From positions 1,037,501 to 1,101,500 of the forward strand of contig JACVTC010000029.1 of assembly GCA_016946835.1 (NCBI GenBank): 64,000 bases of DNA, in the 5' to 3' direction. The notes below the pieces were generated by a model. That model ran no database searches, was not told where the DNA came from, and was given only the letters and a program-made list of their open reading frames with translations. Positions within the stretch are counted from its first letter, which is position 1, and the number at the start of each line of letters is the position of its first letter. Below, in pieces: positions 48,960 through 60,472 of this stretch. Source of the DNA: Neocallimastix lanati (nom. inval.) (lineage: Eukaryota; Neocallimastigomycota; Neocallimastigomycetes; Neocallimastigales; Neocallimastigaceae). A program made the position numbers and the translations under genes.

Positions 48960-50414
48960 GTACAAGAGGAGATCAACAACATAGAAACTTGTTTTACAAA
49001 TGTGGTTTTTATATTTTAAGGAGATTGGAGCAGTTTTACTTTCAATAATTTCTCTATTTCATACTGCTGTTCTTTCAGTTTATCAACTTATTCGAGTGAA
49101 TGTAGGACTTACGTCTGAGCCTACCAGCGAGGGACAATGTGAAACTCGAGAAAAGTAAAAAATAAAGGAAATATAAAAATAAGGATCATATTAATAATAA
49201 TAAAACTATTTTCTCTCTTAATTTTAATAAAGAGGATTGTTGTGATTGACGCTGTGGTTGACATTAAAACTATTTTCGTTGCTCTTGTCGTGAACATCAT
49301 TTGGAAAAATTGGTAGTGTTCTAATTCTGTATTGAAGTAGTCATCTCTGATTATGATGTTTGCTGGTTGATGTTCGTCAATAACTACTTCCCTTACTGAG
49401 TATATGCTGCGATCATTGTAGTCCATAATAATATAATAATAAGATTCAAAATTGATACCTAAAAATATACCTTTTTTTGAATTTGGTTCAAATTAATTTA
49501 CGTTTTGGGAGATATTTTTGAAATATGCAACATGTCCAAATGTTTTAATATATTTCAAATCAACTGTTTTATTAAAGAATACTTCGTTATGGATTAGATT
49601 AGATATTCCTTTTAAAAGAATTTAAAACCTTTATGAGGAGTTATGCTTATTAGGAGTTAGCATAGATCACTACGAAATCCCAGAATTCTAGTCCTAGTTT
49701 ACTCCAATGAATCCATAGTCTTAGCGCAATCCGTTATAGTGTAGTTAAGTCTTTCGGCCATCCCGTTATTTTGGGGGTTGTAAGGAGGATAGTATATTTT
49801 CTTAATTCTATTATTTTTTGCAGTAATTTTCAACTCTCTTATTCTTAAACTCCTTTCCGTTATCAATTTTGTAATATTTTAATTTGTAGTTGAATTGTGA
49901 TTTGATGAAGTTAAAGAACTGAATGATTAATTTTGGAATAGATTTCTTTTCCACAAAGTAGATCTAAGATTTTCTTCTGTATTCAAGAATGTAAAAATAT
50001 AGCTTTTCCATTGACTGATTTGTTGATCGATCCCATCAAATCAGAATGAACGGTTTCAAGAATTCTTGATGTTTTAGTTGGATTTTCATTGTGAAGTTTT
50101 CTTTTTAACTTTGTGATTTTACGATTCAGATATTTTTCCAAATCTTCGTGGTAGAGATGTCCGAGTCTTTGATACCAAATTTGTTTACTATAATTTGTTT
50201 TTGTAGCATTTATTATTAAGCATATTAATATTTCTTCAATTCTCATTATAACAGCCATACTGTCATTAATATTCTTTGACTTCAAAGAGTACATTAGATA
50301 CAACCAATATCTAATGTCTGAGGATTCCTTTTTATCGTATTCCTTTCTTAACTTTTTCATAAGTTCGAACGGGCTTTTGCATCCTTTGACCTTTTCATGG
50401 GCAGTTAACGTGAT

Positions 50415-50448
<34 letters not shown>

Positions 50449-50671
50449 GGATGATAGCAGTAACAAGAGGTTCTCTAGCTTAAATTTTTTCTAATTATTT
50501 AACCAGGTCATTTCCAGCATGGTTTTCCAACTTGAATTTTGCTACATTGTCTGATTCAATAAAGTATAGAAGTTTTTCAGATTTAGGTGTGATGTAAATT
50601 TTCTCATACCAGATTTCGAAGTTTCCTTCTTTAAGGCGTTCTTCATCTTTAAGTAATAATCCGAAGTTCAT
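48960..50671 (-). pseudogene. Internally deleted Ty1/copia element
   Basis: On the minus strand a gag start at 50671 reads MNFGLLLKDEERLK and EGNFEIWYEKIYI. After stops and a long T-homopolymer (about 50420-50447) gag resumes with SPFELMKKLRKEYDKKESSD. This runs without a gap into the GAG-pre-integrase segment WYQRLGHLYHEDLEKYL and the integrase opening ETVHSDLMGSINKSVNGKA. The zinc knuckle and protease that should lie between are absent, so an internal deletion joined them. Integrase core debris follows (YKIDNGKEFKN, PPYNPQNNGMAERLN near 49740-49850) and a post-integrase stretch at 49121-49426 (REVVIDEHQPANIIIRDDYF). Reverse transcriptase is not found. Not functional. Confidence 0.8.
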
Positions 50672-51107
50672 TTTTATACTACTAGTTAGTTTGAAACTCT
50701 TAATCTTAAAGCAAAAGTAAAATTAAGAATTAATTATTTAAACTTTATTTATTAATATAAAATTAATAAGGTAATTACGATTTACAAAATTTATAAAAAA
50801 TACATGAGTTTATATATAAATTATGGCTTGTGTCAAAATACAATGAAGTTTATTACAATGAAATTAAACAATGAAATGTTGTACAATGAAAAATATAAAA
50901 ATAAATATTTTTAATTTATTTAAATCATAAAATAATATATGTCAAAAATCTTTGTTTGCTAACAATTTATTTAAGTAATCGAAATTCTAACAAATCTTTT
51001 ATTGATTTTTATATTTAATATATTAATTTTATATTATAATATATAATTTATATTTAATTATAATTTTTTTTTCTTTTTTTTTTTGTTTCTTTAAAAATTT
51101 TAAAATT
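50672..51107. other. AT-rich spacer, 3' flank of the LRR gene
   Basis: Contains the 3' untranslated region of the minus-strand LRR gene and the 5' flank of the copia fragment. I did not identify an LTR. No gene seen. Confidence 0.5.
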
Positions 51108-53240
51108 TTATATTATTAATAATACTAAATAACTTAATGAAATTATAAATGATACAATAATATAATTATAAAAATTTGGTTTACTTGTATCGTAATTACA
51201 ATCAGGATTTTGTGTAACTTTGCATTTTTCTGTAACTGTGACTGTAGTTGTTTTACTTTTAGTTTCTGTAACAGTAACTGTATGAGTGGAAATTAAAGTG
51301 GAGGTATTGCATTTTTCAAATATTGTTGTTGTTGATGGTTCACATTTCTCTGTTATTGTCATGATTTTAGTTAATGTTTCTGTTGTTGTTGTTTTAATAT
51401 TTATTGGACTTGCACTTATGATTTCATTTGTGATGTTAGTAGTTGATGAAATAGTTAATGAGGATATAGTATCATGAGCAGGTGATGTGGTTGATGTAGG
51501 TATAATATCAATAGTGAATGATGTTGATGAATATATATTATCAGTGTATGAAGTAGAAGATATAATATCAGTAGGAGATATAGTTAATGAAGACATAGAT
51601 GATCCAGTTGATGAAGTTATAGCAGTTGAGGATGTTATTATTAAATCTAATGTATTAATATCTTCAATATTTGTATTTGTATTAGTTGCTATTTTTGAAT
51701 CAATACTAGTAGTTGATTCCATAATAAATGATGTTAAACCATTTTTAACATCTGAAATATCTTTATCATTGCATAGCTTGTAATCATTACTAGAAATATT
51801 TTCACAAGTATCTTTTTGAATACAAAGTATAGTACTATTTTTCAACGAACATACAGAAATTGAATTACCAAAATTTATTATTTTTGCTGTTAAATTTAAA
51901 TTATTTGAAATATCTCTATAAAAATGAGTAATATAATATATTTTAAGAATTAATATATAAATATTAAAATAAATAAAATATATATGTATATTTACAAAAT
52001 ATTTAAATGAGATAACTTAAATAGAGTATTTGGTAACCATTCAAGATTAGAATAAGAAATATTTCTTTTTATTATATATAATATAAAAATTAATAAATAT
52101 TTTAAGAATAAATTATTAATTATGAATATATTATTAAAAATAAATAAATAAATAAATAAATATTTTTTATTATTATAAATATGTTAGATTTTCCAAATTA
52201 TTTATATTTGATGGCAAATATTTAATATTTTTATTTAAACTTAAATTTCTGTATAATTTTTTTTTTTATAAATTAAATTATGTTAAAATTGTTATATGTA
52301 AAAATTTTAATTTTAATATTAAAAAAAATAATATAATTAAAATTTTATTACAATGAAGTTAAAGATTGTATTCCCATAATGTATGTTAAATCATTATCTA
52401 TTAAAGTATTATTAGATATATTTCTATATAATATTTAATTTAAAAGATAAAAAAAAATTAATAGATATTTTTATATATTTTTAAATTTGTTTTAAAATTA
52501 TTATTTAAATTTTTATAAAACTATATACAAATATTCTAATTTGGTTAATTTATTAAATGAGGATGGAATACTACTCAATTTCTTATTAGATAAATCTCTA
52601 TTTTAAAAATTTTTTTAAAATATAATAAAATAAAATAAAATAAAATAAAATAAAATAAAATAAAATAAAATAAAATAAAATAAAATAAAATAAAATAAAA
52701 TAAAATAAAATAAAATAAAATAAAATAAAATAAAATAAAATAAAATAAAATAAAATAAAATAAAATAAAATAAAATAAAATAAAATAAAATAAAATAAAA
52801 TAAAATAAAATAAAATAAAATAAAATAAAATAAAATAAAATAAAATAAAATAAAATAAAATAAAATAAAATAAAATAAAATAAATAAAATAAAATAAAAT
52901 AAAATAAATAAATAAAATAAAATAAAATAAATAAAATAAAATAAATAAAATAAAATAAAATAAAATAAAATAAAATAAAATAAAATAAAATAAAATAAAA
53001 TAAAATAAAATAAAATAAAAAGAATATATTAATATTAAATATTAATTGTAAAATTTTTAATTATAAATATTATTTTAATAAATATTGTTATTTATTATTA
53101 ATTTAAAATTAATTATTTATATATTTACATTTTAGTTATATGGTTGTTGTTACAAGTAATTTTATCATTTTTGCAACAGTCATATATATTATTTTCTCCT
53201 ATTAGGTTGTTAATGATTTTACATTCTTCATAAATTGTTT
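51108..53240 (-). other. LRR gene cassette 5 and C-terminal stalk/anchor
   Basis: Cap 53129-53240 (EECKIINNLIGENNIYDCC); LRRs 52529-52597 (69 nt), 52352-52423 (degenerate, 72 nt), 52177-52248 (72 nt, AT donor), 51996-52064 (69 nt); final exon 51108-51915. The final exon opens with an LSNN-like LRR start and two Cys positions shared with the EGF exons, then diverges into Ser/Thr/Ile repeats, TVTVTE motifs and a hydrophobic C-terminus. LRRs here are the most diverged of the gene. Confidence 0.75.
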
Positions 53241-56200
53241 CTATATTGTTATTAAATGATGATATTAGATGAAATATTAAATTAATCAAATAGGTAAATT
53301 ATTAATAAACTATTAATTTTATACATTTATATACTTTTTATATATAGAAAAAAAGAAAATATCTTACCATTAAAACATTTGATATAACCTATACCAGAAT
53401 ATCCATTGTTACATTTGCAAACGCCATTAATAAGTGAGGCATTAGGTTCACATTTCGTACAATCATAATAAGTTTCTGGGTATGAACAGTCAGAAAGTTT
53501 TTCCGATTTGGAATAACATAAAGATGTATTATAATATGTACATGAAGGATTATCCTTTTTCGGTTTAAAATAAATATTTCCAGATAAATTAGGATTATTA
53601 TCTAAAGATCTAAATTTTAAAATTTTATTTAATTCATTAAAATTTTTTATTTTATTATAAATTTATAGGAATCATTTTTAAAATTTATTTAATTTATTAT
53701 AAATATATAGGAATCATTTTTAAAATTTATTTAATTTATTATATCACAATATCATTTTAATCATAAAATTAATTTTTTATTTCATTATTATAAAATTTAT
53801 AAATTAATATATATAATATAAAATAATTACAAATATATTAAATTTTCTAATTTTCCAATTGAAGTTGGCATTTCTCCACTTAAATTATTATTAGATATAT
53901 CTCTAATTTTATTAAAAAATAAATTTATTAAGATAATTGTGAAAATTAAATATGATTATTTTATTTTATTAATTTATTAAATAATTATTAATAAATATAT
54001 TAAAATAATATTTACAAGTATTCTAAGTTACTTAAATTTCCAATTGTTGAAGGAATACTTTCTAAATTATTATTATACAAAAATCTTTTTTTTTTTTATA
54101 AATTAATAAAATATTTAATAATATAAATAATATAATGTTCTATACCATAATATAATGTATTTTATTAATAGGTTTATTTAATTCATTATATAAGAATATT
54201 ACATTTCTTTAACTTTAGATAAGTTGCCAATTGAAGCAGGAATATCGCCACTTAAATTATTGTAAGATAATTCTCTTTATTTTGTTAATTAAAAAATTAA
54301 TAATGAATAATATAAAAATATGAAAATTAATAATAAATATATATATTATATATCTTATTTACAGAAATGTTAAATTATTTAAATTTCCAATTGATGATGG
54401 TATTTCTCCTTTAAAATTATTGCTTCTTAAAAGTCTATTTTAAAAAAAAAAAAAATAATTAATTAAATAATAAAAATTATTGTATTAAATTTTAAAAAAT
54501 ATAAAAATAAAATTAAATATTTACAAATATTCTAATTTAATTAATTTTCCAATTGAAGAAGGAATTTCATTTATATGTGATTTTGAATCACTATATTTAT
54601 TAAATAAATAAAATGTAATATGTTTTTTCAATTTTAAATGAATTTTTTAATATTAATAAATTAATATTAAAAAATTATTTATATTAATAAATAAATAATA
54701 AATAAAATTAATTTTAATATATATAAATATTAAATAATGAAAATAATTAAATACATTAAAATTTTAGTTATATGACCGTCTTCACAAGTAATATCATATA
54801 CATCAGATTCACAACAATTATATGATTCTTCTTCTCCAATAATAGCATTTATAATTTTACATTCTTCATATATATCTTTGAAAAAATTATATATGAATTA
54901 ATAAAAACATACTTATATATAAAAAAAAATTAAATTCGTTTTTTTTTTTTTAAATTCAAATTAAATTTATATTATAACTTCATTTTAATATATTAATATA
55001 ATAGAATTACCTAATAAACTTTGATCATCATTTTCCTCATTATTTTCATTTTCTAAAATTTTTATTTATAAAAATTATTAATGAGAAAAACAATTTTTTT
55101 TTTTTTTTAATATATATTCTATAATTCTAATATTTTTATTTTAAAATTTTAAAATAATAAGCCATCTTTACCATTTGTACATTTAATATAGCCAATACCA
55201 ATATAGTCATTGTTACATTGGCATATATCATCAATAAGTGACGCATGAGGTTTACAATCAGTACAATCGTAATTTGTTTTTGGATAAGTACAAAGAGAAT
55301 TTACTTCTTCTTTTAAATAGCATAAATTTGTATCACTTAGTTTACATTTTCTCAAGTTTTTATTATTATTTAAAGAAATCTTCCCATATAAATCCTCATT
55401 ATACCTCAAATCTCTAAAATATCAATTATATATATAAATAAATATTTTAATTGAATATGTATAATTTTTTTTAAATTAAATGCTTTTATATAAAAATATA
55501 AATTAACAATAATATATATTATATATATATTTGATAAAATATATAAAATATATAAAATAATATTATTATATAAATTACTAATATTAATATATAAATATAT
55601 ATTTGCATACAAATCTTTCAAATTACTTAAATTTCCAATAGAAGATGGAATTTCACCACTTAATTTATTACTTGATAAATCTCTATTAAATTTTATAAAA
55701 AAAATTAATATATATCAATAATAATATATTATAATATATTTTATAATATATTATGAATAAAAAGTAATATATTTACAATTCTAATAAATTACTGAAGTTA
55801 TTGAATGAAAAAGATATTTCACCACTTAAATTGTTATTAGATAAAATTCTATTATATATATATATTTTTAATTTTTTTGTTAAATAATTAAAGGAATAAA
55901 AAAAAATATACTCTATATAATAATAATATTTTTTTTTTTTATTTTATATATAAATGGAAAATATACAATTTTGTTAATTTATTTAAATTATTAATTGATG
56001 GAGGAATGGAACCACTTAATTTATTATAAGATAATACTCTATTTTAATAAATTGATAATTTTATATAATATTAATAAGTAATAATATTAACATTAATATT
56101 CATATTATAATATATTATATTTTATAGTAATATTAAAATTTACAATTCTGTTAAATTTTCTAAATTACTAATTGAAGAGGGAATAGAACCACTTAAATTG

Positions 56201-59200
56201 TTATTACTAAAAGATCTTCATAAAGTATTAGTATTATAAAAACAGAATATAATTAACGTTAGATTTTAGTATTTAATAAACGAATTTATATTTTATATTA
56301 AAATTAAATTAATATTAACAATTTCTTTAATTTTTTTAATTTTCCAATTGAAGAAGGAATAGATCCGCTTAAACTATTATCATATAAAAACCTAATAAAG
56401 AAAAAAAAGATAATCAATAAAATTTAATTTATTTATAATTTTTTTAGTTTAGAGAAGGATTTGCTATAAGATTCTTACAATTCAATTAAATTATTTAAAT
56501 TTCCAATTTCAGATGGTATAGTACCATATAAATTACTACTAGATAGAGTTCTATATTATCATGATATTAAATTATTTGAATTAATAAAAATATTAAAAAT
56601 TTATACAGTTATATTAGGTCCAAAAAAATAATTATAATAAAAAATTAAAAATCATAGTTTTATTAATTATTAGTTATTATAATAAATATTTACAAGCTTT
56701 CTAATTTACTTAGTTTACCAATTGAAGAAGGAATAGGACCAACTAATTTGTCATTATGTAAATTTCTAGTAAATATTTAGAGAGAATAAATTTTAATGCA
56801 TAAGAATTATTTTTTCATTATCGTTGTTATAAAATATATTATTAAAATATATTTTTATAAAATATAATATATATACATTTTTATTATTTGATTATCTTTG
56901 CATGTAATATCTTCATGTTCACAACAATCATAGAATTCATCTTTTCCCAATAGAGAACTAATAGTTTTGCATTCTTCATAAATTGTTGCTTTTTTTACAA
57001 TATTTATATTATTTATTTTATTTTTTTTATAAAATAAATATATATTATATATATAAAATATCGAAACAAAAAAAAAAAAAAAAAAAAAAAATTAAAATAA
57101 AATAAATAGTATATAATTAAAATTATTATTTATTTATAATTTTCAAAATATATATTTTTTTATAAGCATAATTTTTCACGTATATATTATTTAAATATAT
57201 TTAAATAATAAAAATAGAAGAAGATAAAATAATGATTTTTACAGTTTGTACATTTAAGATAACCAACTCCAGTATAACCATTTTTACAATAACAAACATC
57301 ATTTGTAAGTGATGCATTTGCTACACATTTTGTACAATCATAATTATTATTTGGGTAAGAACATTCAGAATTCATTTCTGATTTTGAATAACATAGAGAA
57401 GTATCTTCAAAAAAACAATAATTTATATTTTTAAATGTATTTACTGAAATTTTCCCTGATAAATGTGGATTATTACTCAAAACCCTTTAATATTAAAATA
57501 TTTTAAGTAAATAATAAAATTTAAATTTTATTGTAATATAAATATTAATATAAATAAAATTAAATTATTATTTAAGTTTTTATTTAAAAAATATAATATA
57601 TTATATTTTATATACATTAATAATAAATATTTTTAATACTTTTATTAATATAATTAATATTATTAAAAATTTACAGTTGTTCTAAATTAGTTAATTCTTT
57701 CAATGATAAAGGAATATAACCACTTAAATTATTATCAGATAATACTCTATTTAATTTATAAATAAAAAATATATTATATATTCCAACAATATTAATATTT
57801 TATGAGCTTTTATATAGCTAAAAATAATAATATATTGGGATTTGAATAGAATAATAAAAATGAAATGGTTACAGATTTTTTAATTTAGTTAATTTTCCAA
57901 TTGAAGAAGGAATAGGACCACTTAAATTATTTTCACTTAAATATCTTTTATTATTACAAAAAATAATTATAAATTATTAATTTAAATTATTTATATATAA
58001 ATTATTATTATTACTTTGTATAATTTTTTTATAAAAAGTATTATAGAAAACTTACAGAGATAATAAATTTTTTAAATTACAGATCGTAGAAGGAATAGTA
58101 CCTGTCAGTTGATTTTTAATTAAAGATCTATTTTTTGAAAGGAAATAAATTTCAATAATAAACAATAAATTATAAAATTATATAAAAAATTATAAAAAAA
58201 TTTATTTATTTTCAATATAAATAATATACGATTTATATTATTTACAAATATTTTAGATAACTTAAGTCACCAATTGAAGAAGGAATTTCACCAGTTAAAT
58301 AATTATTATCTAAATATCTTTATTTTATAAATTAATAATAATTATTATTTAATTATATTTAAAAATTTCAGATAAAAAAGGAAAAACAATCTTACAATGT
58401 TTCTAAATTGCTTAATTTACCAATGGAAGAAGGAATTGTACCATATATTTCCATACTATTTAAATCACTATTTATATAAAAAAAAATTTTAAAATAAATT
58501 CTGAATATTTATAATACTAATAAATATTAATAATAAAAATACATTTCAGTTATATGATTATCTTCACATGTAATTCTTTGGTGGTTACAACAATTATATG
58601 ATTCATTTTCACCTAATAGGCTATTAATAATTTTACATTCTTCATCTATTCCTATAATATTTTTGTATAATATTTTGTTAATGTTTTAATTTAATTAATT
58701 GTATTTGTATAAACAATAAGAATTATATATTAAAAATACTATTAAAGATATATATTTTTATTAAATTCTTTATTATTTTAATAATTTAATGTAAAAAAAA
58801 TATATATAAATATCATACCAATTCCGTTATTATTAGTGTTATCTTATTTGTAATAATAATTATATTATTATATAATTAAATAATTTTTAACATTTTATTA
58901 ATAATTATTATATTTTAAAAAAGAATCAATTACTTAAAAAATTGTTTTAAATAATTTAATCAATATTTATATAAAATAGTTAATAATTTACCAATTCTAC
59001 ATTTAATATATCCAACACCATTATATCCACTATTGCAGGTACAATAATCATCTTTTAATGAAGAATTTGGTTGACAATTATTACATATATAATCAGTTTC
59101 AGGATAGGTACATTTAGAATTTTTTTCCGTAAAACATATAACAGTATTTGTTAATTCACAAACTGACAAACTTGCTTTACCACTAATATATATTTTTCCT

Positions 59201-60472
59201 GCTAAATTTTCATTATTACTTAAATCTCTGTAAATAATTATTTTTAATAAAATATTTATAATAAATAATAATTATAATAATAATAAAATTTAATTATTTA
59301 TATAAAAAAAAATTATAATATTATATTATATCCACTATTATAAATAAAAATTTTGAACATAATAAATATTAAATTATAATTTACTTTTAAATTAATAATA
59401 TTTTATTATTTAAAATAACAAAATACGTACAAATAGTCTAATTTAGTTAATTCTGAAATAGAAAAAGGAAGATAACCATTTAATTTGTTATTACTTAAAA
59501 CTCTGTTTTAATGAATATATAATAAAAAATTATATTATTAATAATATTAAATAGCATTTTAAATAAAAATACAATTATATATAAAATAAATATTATACAA
59601 ATATTCTAATTTGCTTAATTTTCCAATTGAATAAGGAATTTCACCTTCTAATTTATTATCTGATAATATTCTATTTTTTTTAATTATTAAATAAAATTAT
59701 GGAAAAAGATTTTTAATAAATGAAAAAATAATAGTATTAATTATTAATGGCTTCAAAAAAAATATTACAAAATTTCTAGATTTTTTAAATTTCCAATTGT
59801 AGAGGGAATTGTGCCATTTAGTTTGTTATTATTTAAATATCTATTTTATTTTTATTTATTATTATTATTTTTTTTTTTTTTTTTTAAAAAAAAAGTAATA
59901 CATAAAATAATTTATATTATTAATTATATAAATTTTAATGATAACTAATAATAGAAAAAAATAAATTTAATAATAGTTACAAAAACTTTAAATTAGTTAA
60001 ATTTCCAATTGAAGAAGGAATATGACCACTTAAATTATTATAGTTTAAATATCTTTTTAAAGAATTTTTTAATATATAATTACATTATTAATTTTATATA
60101 TCATATTATATAAAATTATTAAATATATAATTTTATAGATAGTTAATTATATTATTTACAAATATTGTAAATTAGTTAATGTATCAATGGACGAAGGAAT
60201 AGAACCGTTTAAATTTTTTTCTTGTAAATTTCTTATTTACAAAATATATAAATAATATTAATAGTTTGATCAAAAATAAATTATTAAAAATAATACAATA
60301 CTTATTATGAAGTATTATATATCAATAATAATTTATTTATTTTATAAAGGTTTATTTTATATATTATTTATTTACATTTTTATTATATGATTTTCTTTAC
60401 AAATAATTCCATCGTGATTACAACAATTATAAGATTCATCATTTCCTAATAAAATATTTACAAATTTACATT
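51108..60472 (-). CDS. Multi-exon LRR/EGF-like cell-surface protein
   Basis: At least 38 exons can be joined in one frame from 60472 down to the TAA at 51108. Five cassettes recur: a Cys cap exon (EEC ... LLG ... YxCC ... ITC ... HI), four to seven plant-type LRR exons (consensus L-S-x-N-x-L-x-G-x-I-P-S-S-I-G-x-L) and an EGF-like exon with eight Cys ending C-x-C-x(2)-[GD]-Y-x-G-x-G-Y-x-K-C. I count 26 LRR exons, mostly 72 nt, all entered and left in phase 2 with GT...AG introns. The last exon (51108-51915) starts like an EGF exon, then becomes a Ser/Thr-rich stalk and a C-terminal helix (FIISLSYLVLLII), so the protein is wall- or membrane-anchored. Estimated length is about 1,400 residues. 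The first cap exon at 60376-60472 needs an upstream leader exon that I could not find. One donor (52175-52176) is AT, not GT. Adhesion or recognition is inferred. Confidence 0.78.
52626..53021. repeat. (TAAAA)n pentanucleotide array inside an intron
   Basis: About 396 bp of almost perfect TAAAA units with a patch of TAAA variants around 52880-52950. It lies in the intron between the cassette 5 cap exon and its first LRR exon, making that intron much longer than the others. Confidence 0.95.
53368..55052 (-). other. LRR gene cassette 4 with acidic linker micro-exon
   Basis: A 42-nt acidic linker exon at 55011-55052 (ENENNEENDDQSLL, phase 1 to 1), cap 54755-54875, LRRs 54525-54590 (66 nt), 54363-54434, 54203-54274, 54016-54084 (69 nt), 53831-53902, EGF-like 53368-53609. 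The cap exon is two codons longer and the first LRR two codons shorter than usual, so the exon boundary has slid without changing total length. Confidence 0.75.
55172..56988 (-). other. LRR gene cassette 3: cap, 7 LRRs, EGF-like
   Basis: Cap 56877-56988 (EECKTISSLLGKDEFYDCC); LRRs 56694-56765, 56479-56550, 56320-56391, 56144-56215, 55967-56038, 55777-55848, 55611-55682 (all 72 nt); EGF-like 55172-55413 (CQCNNDYIGIGYIKC). It is the longest cassette, two LRRs more than its neighbours. Confidence 0.8.
57243..58842 (-). other. LRR gene cassette 2 with 24-nt linker exon
   Basis: Possible linker micro-exon 58819-58842 (Asn-rich, phase 1 to 1); cap 58543-58651 (ECKIINSLLGENESYNCC); LRRs 58396-58467, 58246-58317, 58056-58127, 57873-57944, 57675-57746 (all 72 nt); EGF-like 57243-57484 ending CYCKNGYTGVGYLKC. 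Joins with cassettes 1 and 3 keep frame in phase 1. Confidence 0.78.
58992..60472 (-). other. LRR gene cassette 1: cap, 5 LRRs, EGF-like
   Basis: Exons in plus coordinates: cap 60376-60472; LRRs 60160-60231, 59981-60052, 59769-59840, 59599-59670, 59431-59502 (all 72 nt); EGF-like 58992-59227 with Cys pattern VCELTNTVICFTEKNSKC ... CTCNSGYNGVGYIKC. Each LRR exon begins one base after AG and ends with two bases of a Leu codon. Confidence 0.8.

Noticed and set aside
51286-51783. Plus-strand open frames opposite the LRR stalk exon
   Set aside because: Antisense of Ser/Thr-rich TCA/ACT codons; the minus-strand frame has splice joins and an anchor, so it is the real one.
52626-53021. Telomere-like or CRISPR-like repeat array
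   Set aside because: Simple TAAAA units without spacers or telomere G-strand; intronic microsatellite.
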